Below are positions 1-7,310 of a stretch of DNA of 18,967 nt, piece by piece. Source of the DNA: an uncultured Treponema sp. (GTDB lineage: Bacteria > Spirochaetota > Spirochaetia > Treponematales > Treponemataceae). Both the position numbers and the translations under genes were made by a program. The notes under the pieces were generated by a model that saw only the letters and a list, made by a program, of their open reading frames with translations, was not told the origin of the DNA and made no database searches. The stretch spans positions 1 through 18,967 of the forward strand of contig CAJOQA010000223.1 of NCBI GenBank assembly GCA_905236465.1. Direction: 5' to 3'. Every line of letters begins with the position of its first letter. Within the stretch, counting starts at the first letter, position 1.

Positions 1-2184
1 AAAGAGGTACCTCTTGTGCATGAGGGGGAATATGTCGTGCCAGTGGCGGTCAACAAGACCTGTGTCGGGGTGCTCGTCGCGGTAGGCTTTAGTGTATTCC
101 ATTCCGTACTTTTCTTCAAAGCCTTCAATCTGCCCGTGACCAAACATAGGAAGGCCTGGCATTGTTATCATCAATGTACAAACACCAAAGTACTTGTCCC
201 CTTTTCCAAACTGGGCTACAGCGGTTTCCTCGTCTGGGTTGTTCATAAAGTTTACGAAACGCTTTAAAACCTGGGGGTCAAACTTGATTGTGTTTTTTAC
301 AGTATCGCGGTACTTTTGGTTTTCTTCCTTCTTAAGCATATTCATAAAGGCAGAATTGTATACGCGGTGCATTCCCAAAGTTCTAGTAAAGTAACCCTCC
401 ATCATCCAGAAGGCCTCTGCTAAAAGAAGGGTGTCAGGCATATCCTTTGCACAACGGTCAACAACTTCCCTCCAGAATTCATTTGGAATCCTGCTTTCAA
501 AGTCTTGACTGCTTAATGCTGACTGACCACGGGTTGCAATATCTCCTCCGTGTCCTGGCTCTGGGTACCAAAGGCGCCTGATATGCTTTTTGGCAAGAAC
601 CATTGCGGCATCAAAGCGGATAATTGGGAAGTTTGAAGCAATCTTCATAATCTGCTGAATTACGGCTTCCCGTGCCTGTGGGTTCAAAAAGTCAATCTGG
701 GCTGTATCGTTCCAGGGCATACCAGTTCCATCGTTACCGTGGTAGATGTACGTTACATCCCCCGTATAATTATCAACCCGCTTAAAGCAGACCGCACAGT
801 CTGTCTTGCTATAGTAATGGTCTTCTAGGAAAACAGAAACCCTGCCGTCTTGGCATAAGTCCTCTCCGTTATAGGAATACTGGGGGAAGGGGTTGTCTTT
901 GCGGCTGATAAAATAGTCAGGATGTTCTATAACCCACTTTCCGTCCATACCGGTATGGTTTGGAACCATGTCACTTGCAAGGCGGATTCCCCTTTGCCAA
1001 CACCGTTTGCGCAAAGTAGCAAGTGCATCCCAGCCACCTAAGTTACCCGCAATTTCGTAATCTAAAAGGGAATAGGCTGAAGCTGCCGCCTCTGGGTTGC
1101 CATTTATCTGCTTAATCCTTCTTGAAGCATAGGAGCGTTCCCAAAGGCCAATTAACCACAAGCCGGTAAAGCCTTCATTTCGCAGGGTATCAAGCTCTTC
1201 GTCTGGAATTTCATCTAGGCGGCTGATCTTTCTTTGGTACTTCTTACTTAGCTGGTCAAGCCAAACCAGAACAGTTTTTGCCATAAGAATTACTTTTGGC
1301 ATCCATTCCCTGTCTGGGCTGAACCTTTCGTATTCCTGCATCAGGTTTTCGTAAGAGTAGGGAGACATATCCGGAGAGCCGCCGTTTGTCGGGTGCCAGG
1401 CTGCCTTTTCCTCTTCACTGATTGTATCAATACCTGCCAAAAGCCTTGCCAACCATTCACCAAGCAAATCAGCCCAATAGGTGCGGATATAATCAAGCTG
1501 CCCCTTAAGGGATGTCGGGGAGGCTATGACCGGCTCCTTAAGCATGTTTATAAGTGAATTGTTCTTTGGTCCAAAAACCGGCTGGGTTAAAAAGAAGACC
1601 TTTATCTGATTCCAAGTCTTTATGTAGTCAGGATTTAGTGCCAATTTTCTGTCGTCAAAAAGAATTTGGAAGGGGTGAAAGGCAGGGTTTTCATTTGCTA
1701 GGTGCAAAAGGATAAGTTCTTCTAAGACCTGCTCACGGTTTGACCTTTCCCTCTTAGTTCCTTCGTCAAAGCAATTTTGTGCAAGAAATTCTTCCTTAGA
1801 GATTTTTCCCTGATAGACTTCAACTGGGGGAAATTCTTCCATGAATTGCAAAAGCAAGGTATCAATGGAATCTTTTGTAAAATAAGTGTCTAAATCAGAA
1901 AGAAGATTCTTAAAAGCATCGGGGGCCTTGTCCCTTCTGAAAAGCATACAGACGTAGTGAAAAATCTCATCGATAAGCCCCATTGCATTTAAGCTACCTG
2001 CTGAAACCCTCTTTTCATTCTGGCCCCTTTGTGTAAACAAGTCATTTAATTTCGTCTGAAAAAGCTGGACTGCCTTAAAATCGGCAAAAATTACATTTCC
2101 ACTGGAGGCAAAAAGCCCCTGGTCAAAATTGCAGAGGTCACGGATTTGCCTGCTTATATGAAATTCATTGTATGATACTTTCAT
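1..2184 (-). CDS. GH13 (alpha-amylase family) glucan-active enzyme with large N-terminal domain, 3' end outside window
   Basis: Partial gene: 728 codons are visible from the ATG at 2184, and the frame is still open at base 1. The start follows a GGAG Shine-Dalgarno, 19 bp after the GH77 stop, so the two are co-transcribed. About the first 350 residues form a helical region without recognised motifs. A GH13 barrel follows: region I with DMVPNH (D405-H410), region II with IRFDAAMVLAKKH (nucleophile D525), region III with LLAEAFW (acid/base E590) and region IV with NFMNNPDEET (D651). All three catalytic carboxylates are present. The region IV His that precedes Asp in most GH13 enzymes is Pro here. 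No signal peptide is visible, so the enzyme is probably cytosolic. The neighbour points to glycogen or maltodextrin as substrate. Whether it hydrolyses, debranches or transfers cannot be decided from the sequence. Confidence 0.85.
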   Translation of the reverse strand, partial: MKVSYNEFHISRQIRDLCNFDQGLFASSGNVIFADFKAVQLFQTKLNDLFTQRGQNEKRVSAGSLNAMGLIDEIFHYVCMLFRRDKAPDAFKNLLSDLDTYFTKDSIDTLLLQFMEEFPPVEVYQGKISKEEFLAQNCFDEGTKRERSNREQVLEELILLHLANENPAFHPFQILFDDRKLALNPDYIKTWNQIKVFFLTQPVFGPKNNSLINMLKEPVIASPTSLKGQLDYIRTYWADLLGEWLARLLAGIDTISEEEKAAWHPTNGGSPDMSPYSYENLMQEYERFSPDREWMPKVILMAKTVLVWLDQLSKKYQRKISRLDEIPDEELDTLRNEGFTGLWLIGLWERSYASRRIKQINGNPEAAASAYSLLDYEIAGNLGGWDALATLRKRCWQRGIRLASDMVPNHTGMDGKWVIEHPDYFISRKDNPFPQYSYNGEDLCQDGRVSVFLEDHYYSKTDCAVCFKRVDNYTGDVTYIYHGNDGTGMPWNDTAQIDFLNPQAREAVIQQIMKIASNFPIIRFDAAMVLAKKHIRRLWYPEPGHGGDIATRGQSALSSQDFESRIPNEFWREVVDRCAKDMPDTLLLAEAFWMMEGYFTRTLGMHRVYNSAFMNMLKKEENQKYRDTVKNTIKFDPQVLKRFVNFMNNPDEETAVAQFGKGDKYFGVCTLMITMPGLPMFGHGQIEGFEEKYGMEYTKAYRDEHPDTGLVDRHWHDIFPLMHKRYLF

Positions 2185-2203
2185 ATCTACTCCTTAAAAA
2201 AAA

Positions 2204-4285
2204 TCAGTTGTCATGCGAATTACAGATGCCCTGAATCTTTTGAATTAGGTCTGTATCTTTGCTTAAGTCTTCTATGCTGACTGGTAAACGATAGGTCCAG
2301 TTAAAATTATTTACAGAACCAGGAACATTTATGCGTTCATCATCAGGATTTTCCAAGAAATACTTGTCCTCCATAAAAAGATAGTCCTGAAGAGGATTTA
2401 TGAAAAGAGCGCTCTTGCAAGCAGAAGTTGCTTTAAGACAAAGTTCAGCTATTTTCCCGCTAAAAGCATCGTCTGCATTGCAATCTATCTTAATGCCTTC
2501 GCTTTCTGCCATGCGGATAAAGGTCCTTACGCTGTCTTTTTCATACTGCCACCACTGTCTTAAAGTTGGGCTGTCATGCACTGATGTTGTTGCAACGCTA
2601 AGTTCAGGGTAGTCAGTAAACTTTACGTATGGCTGACCTTCTTGCCCCCAATTCCTGTTCCATCTGATAACTTTTAACGAGAAAATTCCAAGTTCCTGCA
2701 AGACCTGTGGCATTACCGCTAGGTTTACGCCCAAATCCTCTGCACAAGGCAACATGGAGGTCTCTTTGGTAATTGCTTTAAGTTTGTCTTCAGCCTCTTG
2801 CTTCCAGATAACATTCTCTTCATCTTTTAAATTAGTAAGGATGCCTTCAAACTTTTGCTGCTCTTCCCAAGAAAGGCTCTTCCAGGCAGTTGAATCCTTG
2901 TAAGAATATACAGGAATAAAGACCTCTTCCTTTTCTGGGGCCTTGCTTATGTCTATAAGGGCCTTGTCCCTCTTTTTTTGAATAAGGGCTTCTTTTACGG
3001 CCTTGTCCTTTCTTTCATCGTCAAAGAAGTGAATGTCATAAATCTGCCTGTCAGTCTGAATTTCATCTTTAAAATTCCAAAGTTCTTCCGTTCCAACCCT
3101 AAGACAGACTTTTTCAAGGCAAGCTACCGCTTCATCGTGATTCCAAGTGATATCCTCTATAAGGCTAGTTGGAATGTGGCTCTGGCACAACCAATGGATC
3201 CTTCCCTTGTCAAAACCGATTTCAACAAGTTTTTGCCTGTGAATACTTGCATGGGGTATGGTGTGACCCAAAAAGGCTGTGTTTTCACCAGTTTGAACTG
3301 CCCAAATCCTAAAGAAACCTAAGATGTGGTCTATGCGGAATGCTGAATAGTATTCAGAGGCTGCGGCGACACGTTTACGCCACCATTCGTAATTGTTGTC
3401 TGCTTTAAGTTTTTCCCAATTGTAGGTAGGAAAGCCCCAGTTCTGCCCCATTGGATTTTCTCCGTCTGGCGGTGAGCCTGCCCTCCATTCCTGATTAAAG
3501 TATTCGGGCCAAGACCAACAGTCAGCTGAATCCTCATTCATCAAGATTGGAATATCACCTTTTAGCATTATGTCTTTGCTTCTAAGGTATTCCGCGGCTT
3601 CCTTAAACTGCTCGTGTGCCCTCATTTGGCACCAAACAAAAAAATTGTGGCTGGACTTAAGCGCCTTGTTTTTCCAACGAAGCAAGATTTTGTCCCTGCT
3701 CATGTTTTTTAAGTGATCTTCCCAATTTTTCCAAGAATCTTGCATGTGGTCATCTTTTAGGTTCTTGAAGACCGCGTAAGGAATTACCCAATCATTTTTT
3801 GCAACGAATTCTTCCATTTTAGAAGTAAGCTCTTCTTCAAAAGAAAGGGCCCCGCTTGCACTGACTTCTTTCGCCTTGCTCTTAGCCTTTGCTGCCAAGC
3901 GTTTTTCAATGTAGGAATACATAAGGTGTAAAAGCTGGTTCTTAGCTTCTGAAAGTTTTGTGTAGTCAAATCTTAAATTATACTTAAATTCTTCTTTGTA
4001 TGATTTGTATGCTGATGCGAAATTCCTACTATGTTTTTTTGCATCGGCAAATTCAGGAAGTGCTTCTATTCGTATGTAAAGTGGATGCAAGGCAAATGCT
4101 GACAGACCTGAATAGGGGGATGAATGTGTTCCCGTATCGTTTACGGGCAGTAGCTGGATTACACTAAAACCACACTTTTCGCAGTAGTCTGCAAAAGGTT
4201 TTAAAGCCATAAAATCACCAACAGCTGCACACTCCTTTGTGTACAAGGCCGCTAGGGGGACAACAACACCTGTTCTTCTTTTCAT
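2204..4285 (-). CDS. malQ: 4-alpha-glucanotransferase, GH77, DPE2-like architecture
   Basis: This 693-aa protein transfers alpha-1,4-glucan segments between maltodextrins or glycogen and releases glucose in the cytosol. The N-terminus carries GH77 signatures LLPVNDTG and SSPYSGLSAFALHPLYI (about 45-71). LKGDIPILMNEDSADCW (241-257) and AGSPPD (269-274) follow. FRIDH holds the nucleophile D319, CAEDLG the acid/base E516, and VHDSPTLRQWW the third carboxylate D571. D319 and E516 lie about 197 residues apart, against about 47 in Thermus amylomaltase. An insertion of roughly 150 residues therefore splits the barrel, as in plant DPE2 and Bacteroides-type MalQ. The N-terminal CBM20 domains of plant DPE2 are absent. 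It lies between a small unknown gene and the GH13 gene on the same strand. The symbol follows the family; the exact acceptor is not known. Confidence 0.93.
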   Translation of the reverse strand: MKRRTGVVVPLAALYTKECAAVGDFMALKPFADYCEKCGFSVIQLLPVNDTGTHSSPYSGLSAFALHPLYIRIEALPEFADAKKHSRNFASAYKSYKEEFKYNLRFDYTKLSEAKNQLLHLMYSYIEKRLAAKAKSKAKEVSASGALSFEEELTSKMEEFVAKNDWVIPYAVFKNLKDDHMQDSWKNWEDHLKNMSRDKILLRWKNKALKSSHNFFVWCQMRAHEQFKEAAEYLRSKDIMLKGDIPILMNEDSADCWSWPEYFNQEWRAGSPPDGENPMGQNWGFPTYNWEKLKADNNYEWWRKRVAAASEYYSAFRIDHILGFFRIWAVQTGENTAFLGHTIPHASIHRQKLVEIGFDKGRIHWLCQSHIPTSLIEDITWNHDEAVACLEKVCLRVGTEELWNFKDEIQTDRQIYDIHFFDDERKDKAVKEALIQKKRDKALIDISKAPEKEEVFIPVYSYKDSTAWKSLSWEEQQKFEGILTNLKDEENVIWKQEAEDKLKAITKETSMLPCAEDLGVNLAVMPQVLQELGIFSLKVIRWNRNWGQEGQPYVKFTDYPELSVATTSVHDSPTLRQWWQYEKDSVRTFIRMAESEGIKIDCNADDAFSGKIAELCLKATSACKSALFINPLQDYLFMEDKYFLENPDDERINVPGSVNNFNWTYRLPVSIEDLSKDTDLIQKIQGICNSHDN

Positions 4286-4302
4286 AATTAAGCCTAACTA
4301 AA

Positions 4303-4308
4303 AGTATA
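4303..4308 (-). promoter_or_regulatory. Candidate -10 box upstream of the GH77 gene
   Basis: On the minus strand TATACT (5 of 6 to consensus) ends 17 nt before the GH77 ATG. The predicted leader is about 10 nt and has only a weak AGG-like ribosome site. No good -35 lies 16-18 bp upstream (CTAGCA at 17 bp). This may be an internal promoter in the PTS-maltodextrin run. Confidence 0.4.
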
Positions 4309-4362
4309 ACATAAATTTTCGATATTGCTAGTCTTTTTTATGAAAAATTAAGATTTTTTTTA

Positions 4363-4848
4363 TTATTTAAGAGTAATTTTACCTTTTTCGCTCTGGATAA
4401 AGATGTAGTGGGGGTGCTTTTGCCTTAGTTCTTCTATAAAATAAGCTGGATCTGCTTCTTCTGGAATTGAAAAACCTATCAGATTTGCACAGTCCTTTAT
4501 CCTGCGGGCACAGTGCTTACAACTTGCCGTAAAGTCTTCTTTTTCCTGCTGATTTGTTACGGGGCTGTCTGCAAGGGGAATGATAAAGGCAAATGCAGAT
4601 ATTTCCTCTAACTTTTTAAGGAAATCCCTAAGATTTGCGAGGAATTCTTCGTTATAAGAGCTTTCGTCTTTTCCTATAGCTGACCAAGGGGTCTTTATAA
4701 AAAAGAGAGCATCTTCCTTGCCCTGTAAGTCCGTGGAACTTGAGCAAAGGGCTGAGTTTAAACATTCTGCTTTTTCTAAGGGAAAAATACTTCCGTCTTT
4801 TTTTTGTAGCTGATTATCTTTAATTGTGAAGAGAGCTTGTAATTTCAT
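4363..4848 (-). CDS. Hypothetical small alpha/beta protein between PTS IIA and GH77 genes
   Basis: This 161-aa protein matches no family I recognise. It has no signal peptide or membrane segment. Its C-terminal two thirds alternate predicted strands and helices: ALFFIKTP, a helix to FAFIIPLA, a helix to LIGFSIPEE, a helix to YIFIQ. That could be part of a TIM-barrel-like or other alpha/beta fold. A cluster SCKHCARRIKDC (C-x2-C-x6-C) might bind metal or form a redox pair, but this is conjecture. It begins 44 bp after the PTS IIA stop and ends 77 bp before the GH77 start, all on the minus strand, so co-expression with maltodextrin enzymes is likely. No strong Shine-Dalgarno is seen; a GC-rich hairpin lies just upstream. 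Confidence 0.7.
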   Translation of the reverse strand: MKLQALFTIKDNQLQKKDGSIFPLEKAECLNSALCSSSTDLQGKEDALFFIKTPWSAIGKDESSYNEEFLANLRDFLKKLEEISAFAFIIPLADSPVTNQQEKEDFTASCKHCARRIKDCANLIGFSIPEEADPAYFIEELRQKHPHYIFIQSEKGKITLK

Positions 4849-4857
4849 AATCTTTAG

Positions 4858-4877
4858 CAGGGGGCCTAAGCCCCTTG
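4858..4877. other. GC-rich intergenic hairpin between PTS IIA gene and the next gene
   Basis: GGGGC (4861-4865) pairs with GCCCC (4870-4874) over a CTAA loop. Three flanking pairs, one a G-T wobble, extend the stem to 8. There is no U-tract on the minus strand, so it is more likely a processing, stability or translation-tuning element than a terminator for the minus-strand genes. Confidence 0.5.
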
Positions 4878-4892
4878 TTGTTTCATAAGTTT

Positions 4893-5339
4893 CTATTCTG
4901 TCAGAATCTTTATGACTTCAGACTTGTCTTGTGTGCTTAAAATTTGTGCACGCTTGTCAGCTGACTTGAAGAGAAGACTTACTTCTGCCAAGAACTGCAA
5001 GTGAGGACCAGTCTTGTTTACAGGTGAAAGTGTCATTATGAAGATGCGACAAGGCTCCTGATCAAGGCTATCAAAATCAACTGCCTGGTCAGAAATACCA
5101 ATACAAGCTACCAAATCGGAAACAGTGTCTGTCTTTCCGTGTGGAATAGCTATACCGTGCTTCATACCAGTTGACATTTTGCGTTCGCGGTCTAAAACAC
5201 ATTCCTTTGCAGCAACTTTATCTGTTACTTTTCCTGCTTTTACAAGAATGTCAAGCAGTTCGTCAATGATTTCTTCTTTAGTAGATCCTTTCAAGTGAAG
5301 TTCTACAGTTTCTGGTGTTAATACAGTTCTTAAGTCCAT
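4893..5339 (-). CDS. ptsN: Regulatory PTS EIIA domain protein (fructose/nitrogen type, PtsN-like)
   Basis: This 148-aa single-domain EIIA accepts phosphate from HPr on a histidine and usually regulates rather than transports, as in EIIA-Ntr. HGIAIPHGKT holds the active His (H67 from this start, equivalent to E. coli PtsN His73). The family pattern runs through LDRERKMSTGMKHG and the C-terminal HLQFLAEVSLLF. I chose the ATG at 5339 because the family N-terminus (MDLRTVLTPETV) begins there. A longer reading frame from TTG at 5375 adds 12 residues, but that TTG is part of a consensus -35 box. Transcription is predicted to begin at or next to the ATG, giving a leaderless mRNA. It heads the minus-strand maltodextrin block, so it may couple PTS phosphorylation state to glucan use. 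It could equally be a general regulator. Confidence 0.88.
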   Translation of the reverse strand: MDLRTVLTPETVELHLKGSTKEEIIDELLDILVKAGKVTDKVAAKECVLDRERKMSTGMKHGIAIPHGKTDTVSDLVACIGISDQAVDFDSLDQEPCRIFIMTLSPVNKTGPHLQFLAEVSLLFKSADKRAQILSTQDKSEVIKILTE

Positions 5340-5346
5340 ACCCTCT

Positions 5347-5375
5347 AGTTTAAGATTAGTCGGATAATTTGTCAA
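5347..5375 (-). promoter_or_regulatory. Sigma-70 promoter of the PTS IIA gene, leaderless geometry
   Basis: Minus-strand TTGACA (5375-5370), 17-bp spacer, TAAACT (5352-5347). The -35 is perfect and the -10 is 4 of 6. The -10 ends 7 nt before the ATG at 5339, so +1 falls on or beside the start codon. A GAGGG lies only 1-2 nt before the ATG, too close to act as a Shine-Dalgarno. Confidence 0.7.
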
Positions 5376-5421
5376 GGCTGAATTTTATGGACTTGAAAAT
5401 TTTTAACAGTTTTTTTTGCCC

Positions 5422-5450
5422 TTGCTAGTTTAAAAATGACGTGTTATAAT
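5422..5450 (+). promoter_or_regulatory. Sigma-70 promoter of the 558-aa gene
   Basis: TTGCTA (5422-5427), 17-bp spacer, perfect TATAAT (5445-5450). The predicted leader is about 25 nt and contains the GGAG ribosome site at 5472-5475 for the ATG at 5482. It is divergent from the PTS IIA promoter, sharing about 140 bp of intergenic DNA. Confidence 0.75.
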
Positions 5451-5481
5451 TAAGTCTAAACCTTGCTTTGCGGAGATAGCT

Positions 5482-7158
5482 ATGACTAATGATGATGATA
5501 TTGACCCTGGAATAGCAGCTATGCTAGATGGTATTGAGGATTCTTCTGATGATGTAGATGAATCAAGCTATGAGGGAAGAGGTCTGGATTTAGACCTTGA
5601 CAGCGCAAAATTTAATGATTCTGAAGAAAGCAATGAAACCTTGCCAGATGTGGATTTGACTGTAACTCAGTTTAAGCCTATAGAGAAGTTCTTTGAGGAA
5701 GAGTCCAGCGGGGTCTTTGATGATAAGACTTACTATAAGACCTGCCTCTCTGGTGAAGGGGAAAGCGCCCAGCGTTTTCATAATCTGCTTTCTAAGTATC
5801 TTAAATGTGAAGATAAAAAGGACCGGTCTGTATACCGCCAGCAGATTGTTACCGCTTATTGGAATTTCTTACGATCTTTAGCTCCAAAGATGGGAAAATC
5901 AGCTACTCCCATGCCCAAGCGAATGGCTATGCGTTTTGGTGTAGTGCTTCCATCCCTTTTTACCCCTGACCAAAAGAATTTCTTTTCTAGGTCTATCTTT
6001 AAGAATATAACGGGTGAGCCAATTCTGTATGTGGATGAATGGATGCAGGAGATTTCCGGTGGCCGCCTTACAATGAGCGTTACCGACGAAGTTGCGCCCA
6101 GTCACAAAAAGGGACCTCAGGCCGAGCAACAGCGGCTTATGCAGCTTAAGAATAAAAATACCGGTAAGATCCAAAGCTCTGACAGTTTGGTGTCTGCTAA
6201 AGAAAATGAAAGGGCCCGCCTAGAAGTGTCTGTAAAGGATCGCATCACGCAGATTATGGAACATTCACCCATTATGGGAATGGAGCCACATACCCACCCC
6301 TATTCTGAATTGCAGCGTAAGGCCTTTACCGAACTTAATACCCTCCTTAAGTCTTTGCAGAAGGTTGACCGCGAGATTTCCGGTTACCTAAAAGATTTGC
6401 AAGAAGCAAAAAATATTTCAGAAAGCTTGCAGGAAAAAGTTAATATGCTACCAGAAGAGTCTGTTAACGTTGGTGTTGAAGACATTCTTCAGGAAATGAC
6501 TACTGTAAGGCAGATGGCTAAGATGACTTGTGGACGTCAGGGTAATCAGTTCCCTGTTTTTACAAGAGAATTCTGTCATACAAATGATAGAGATACAGGC
6601 TTCCGCGAGAACGTCTTGCGGGAACTTTCCTGGATAGAATCTATTGACCCTGGTTGTTTCCAAAGAATCCATCGCAATGTGCCTAACCGCATTGTACCAT
6701 ATGTTCTTTTGGTTCCGACTTATGGTGACATGGGCTTCTGTTGGGAACCCTTTGACCGCTACAACCGCGTCACCAGCCGTGGCCGCATAGTTATTCCTAT
6801 GTATCCCCGTAACCTAAAAACAGCTTGTCTTACTGCTGTAGCGGATTTAAGGTGGCAGGTTGCAAAGGAAAAGGCTTCTTTTGACTGGATGAGCGAAGGC
6901 TTGACCGGTCAGTACTATCAGTATATTGAATCTAAGAAGATGAAGGGAGATGTAAAGTCTTTCTTTATAGAAGACTATATTTTGTGGATGACAAAAGAGT
7001 CTATGGGTACCCAAAAACTTGAAAAAGAAGTCCGCGGAATATTTTGGCGTTATATGCCCTTCCCACAACATCTTAAAGATGACCTTAAAAAACGCAGCCT
7101 TGTTTACCAGGAACTTTGCCAGAGGGATATTAACCGTAGCATGAGTGATGGGTATTAA
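5482..7158 (+). CDS. Conserved-looking hypothetical cytosolic protein, acidic N-terminus and central coiled coil
   Basis: This 558-aa protein is not recognised. The start is supported by GGAG 6 nt upstream and a good promoter. Residues 1-75 are very acidic and probably disordered (runs of D/E with S). Residues about 80-200 are mixed helical and rich in aromatic and basic residues. Residues about 270-340 are heptad-like and probably a coiled coil (KSLQKVDREISGYLKDL). The C-terminal 190 residues look globular, with YVLLVPTYGDMGFCWEPF and RGRIVIPMYPRN. There is no signal peptide, membrane segment, HExxH, Walker or nucleotide-binding motif. The gene stands alone between a divergent promoter and an intrinsic terminator, so it is monocistronic. 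Size, ordered layout and strong signals say it is a real gene, possibly spirochaete-restricted (inference). Confidence 0.85.
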   Translation: MTNDDDIDPGIAAMLDGIEDSSDDVDESSYEGRGLDLDLDSAKFNDSEESNETLPDVDLTVTQFKPIEKFFEEESSGVFDDKTYYKTCLSGEGESAQRFHNLLSKYLKCEDKKDRSVYRQQIVTAYWNFLRSLAPKMGKSATPMPKRMAMRFGVVLPSLFTPDQKNFFSRSIFKNITGEPILYVDEWMQEISGGRLTMSVTDEVAPSHKKGPQAEQQRLMQLKNKNTGKIQSSDSLVSAKENERARLEVSVKDRITQIMEHSPIMGMEPHTHPYSELQRKAFTELNTLLKSLQKVDREISGYLKDLQEAKNISESLQEKVNMLPEESVNVGVEDILQEMTTVRQMAKMTCGRQGNQFPVFTREFCHTNDRDTGFRENVLRELSWIESIDPGCFQRIHRNVPNRIVPYVLLVPTYGDMGFCWEPFDRYNRVTSRGRIVIPMYPRNLKTACLTAVADLRWQVAKEKASFDWMSEGLTGQYYQYIESKKMKGDVKSFFIEDYILWMTKESMGTQKLEKEVRGIFWRYMPFPQHLKDDLKKRSLVYQELCQRDINRSMSDGY

Positions 7159-7179
7159 AAAATCCCTTGGGGATTTTTT
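7157..7179 (+). terminator. Intrinsic terminator of the 558-aa gene (symmetrical, may act on both strands)
   Basis: AAAAAATCCC (7157-7166) pairs perfectly with GGGATTTTTT (7170-7179) over a TTG loop, and the T run forms the U-tract. The stem begins inside the TAA stop codon. Confidence 0.8.
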
Positions 7180-7186
7180 AATATTC

Positions 7187-7209
7187 GAGAATTGCCTTTG
7201 GCAATTCTC
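7187..7209. other. Second perfect hairpin directly after the terminator
   Basis: GAGAATTGCC (7187-7196) and GGCAATTCTC (7200-7209) form a perfect 10-bp stem with a TTT loop, 7 bp after the terminator. It has no U-tract on either side. Its design is the same as the first hairpin: 10-bp stem, 3-nt loop. Confidence 0.7.
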
Positions 7210-7252
7210 AGGTAGCATATACGCACGTCCATGTGCTCAAGCACTTTAATAC

Positions 7253-7281
7253 TTGCTTAATGAAAAGAAAACTGCTACAAT
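7253..7281 (+). promoter_or_regulatory. Candidate promoter of azlCD
   Basis: TTGCTT (7253-7258), 17-bp spacer, TACAAT (7276-7281, 5 of 6). Predicted +1 is near 7288, giving a leader of about 23 nt that carries GAGGGG (7295-7300) and a run of seven T before the ATG at 7311. A longer transcript from further upstream could form an 8-bp stem AAAACTGC (7268-7275) with GCAGTTTT (7300-7307) followed by T residues. Confidence 0.5.
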
Positions 7282-7310
7282 GGCAAAGGTCTGTGAGGGG
7301 CAGTTTTTTT

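Noticed and set aside
16..394. Plus-strand frames near the left edge
   Set aside because: They lie antisense to the GH13 gene, whose catalytic motifs are clear on the minus strand.
4320..4362. Terminator after the 161-aa gene
   Set aside because: Only A-T pairing (AAAAAT with ATTTTT) is possible; this is too weak to call.
7233..7310. Longer azlC start at 7233 adding 26 residues
   Set aside because: Family similarity starts at the ATG at 7311, and the extra stretch holds a promoter and the Shine-Dalgarno.
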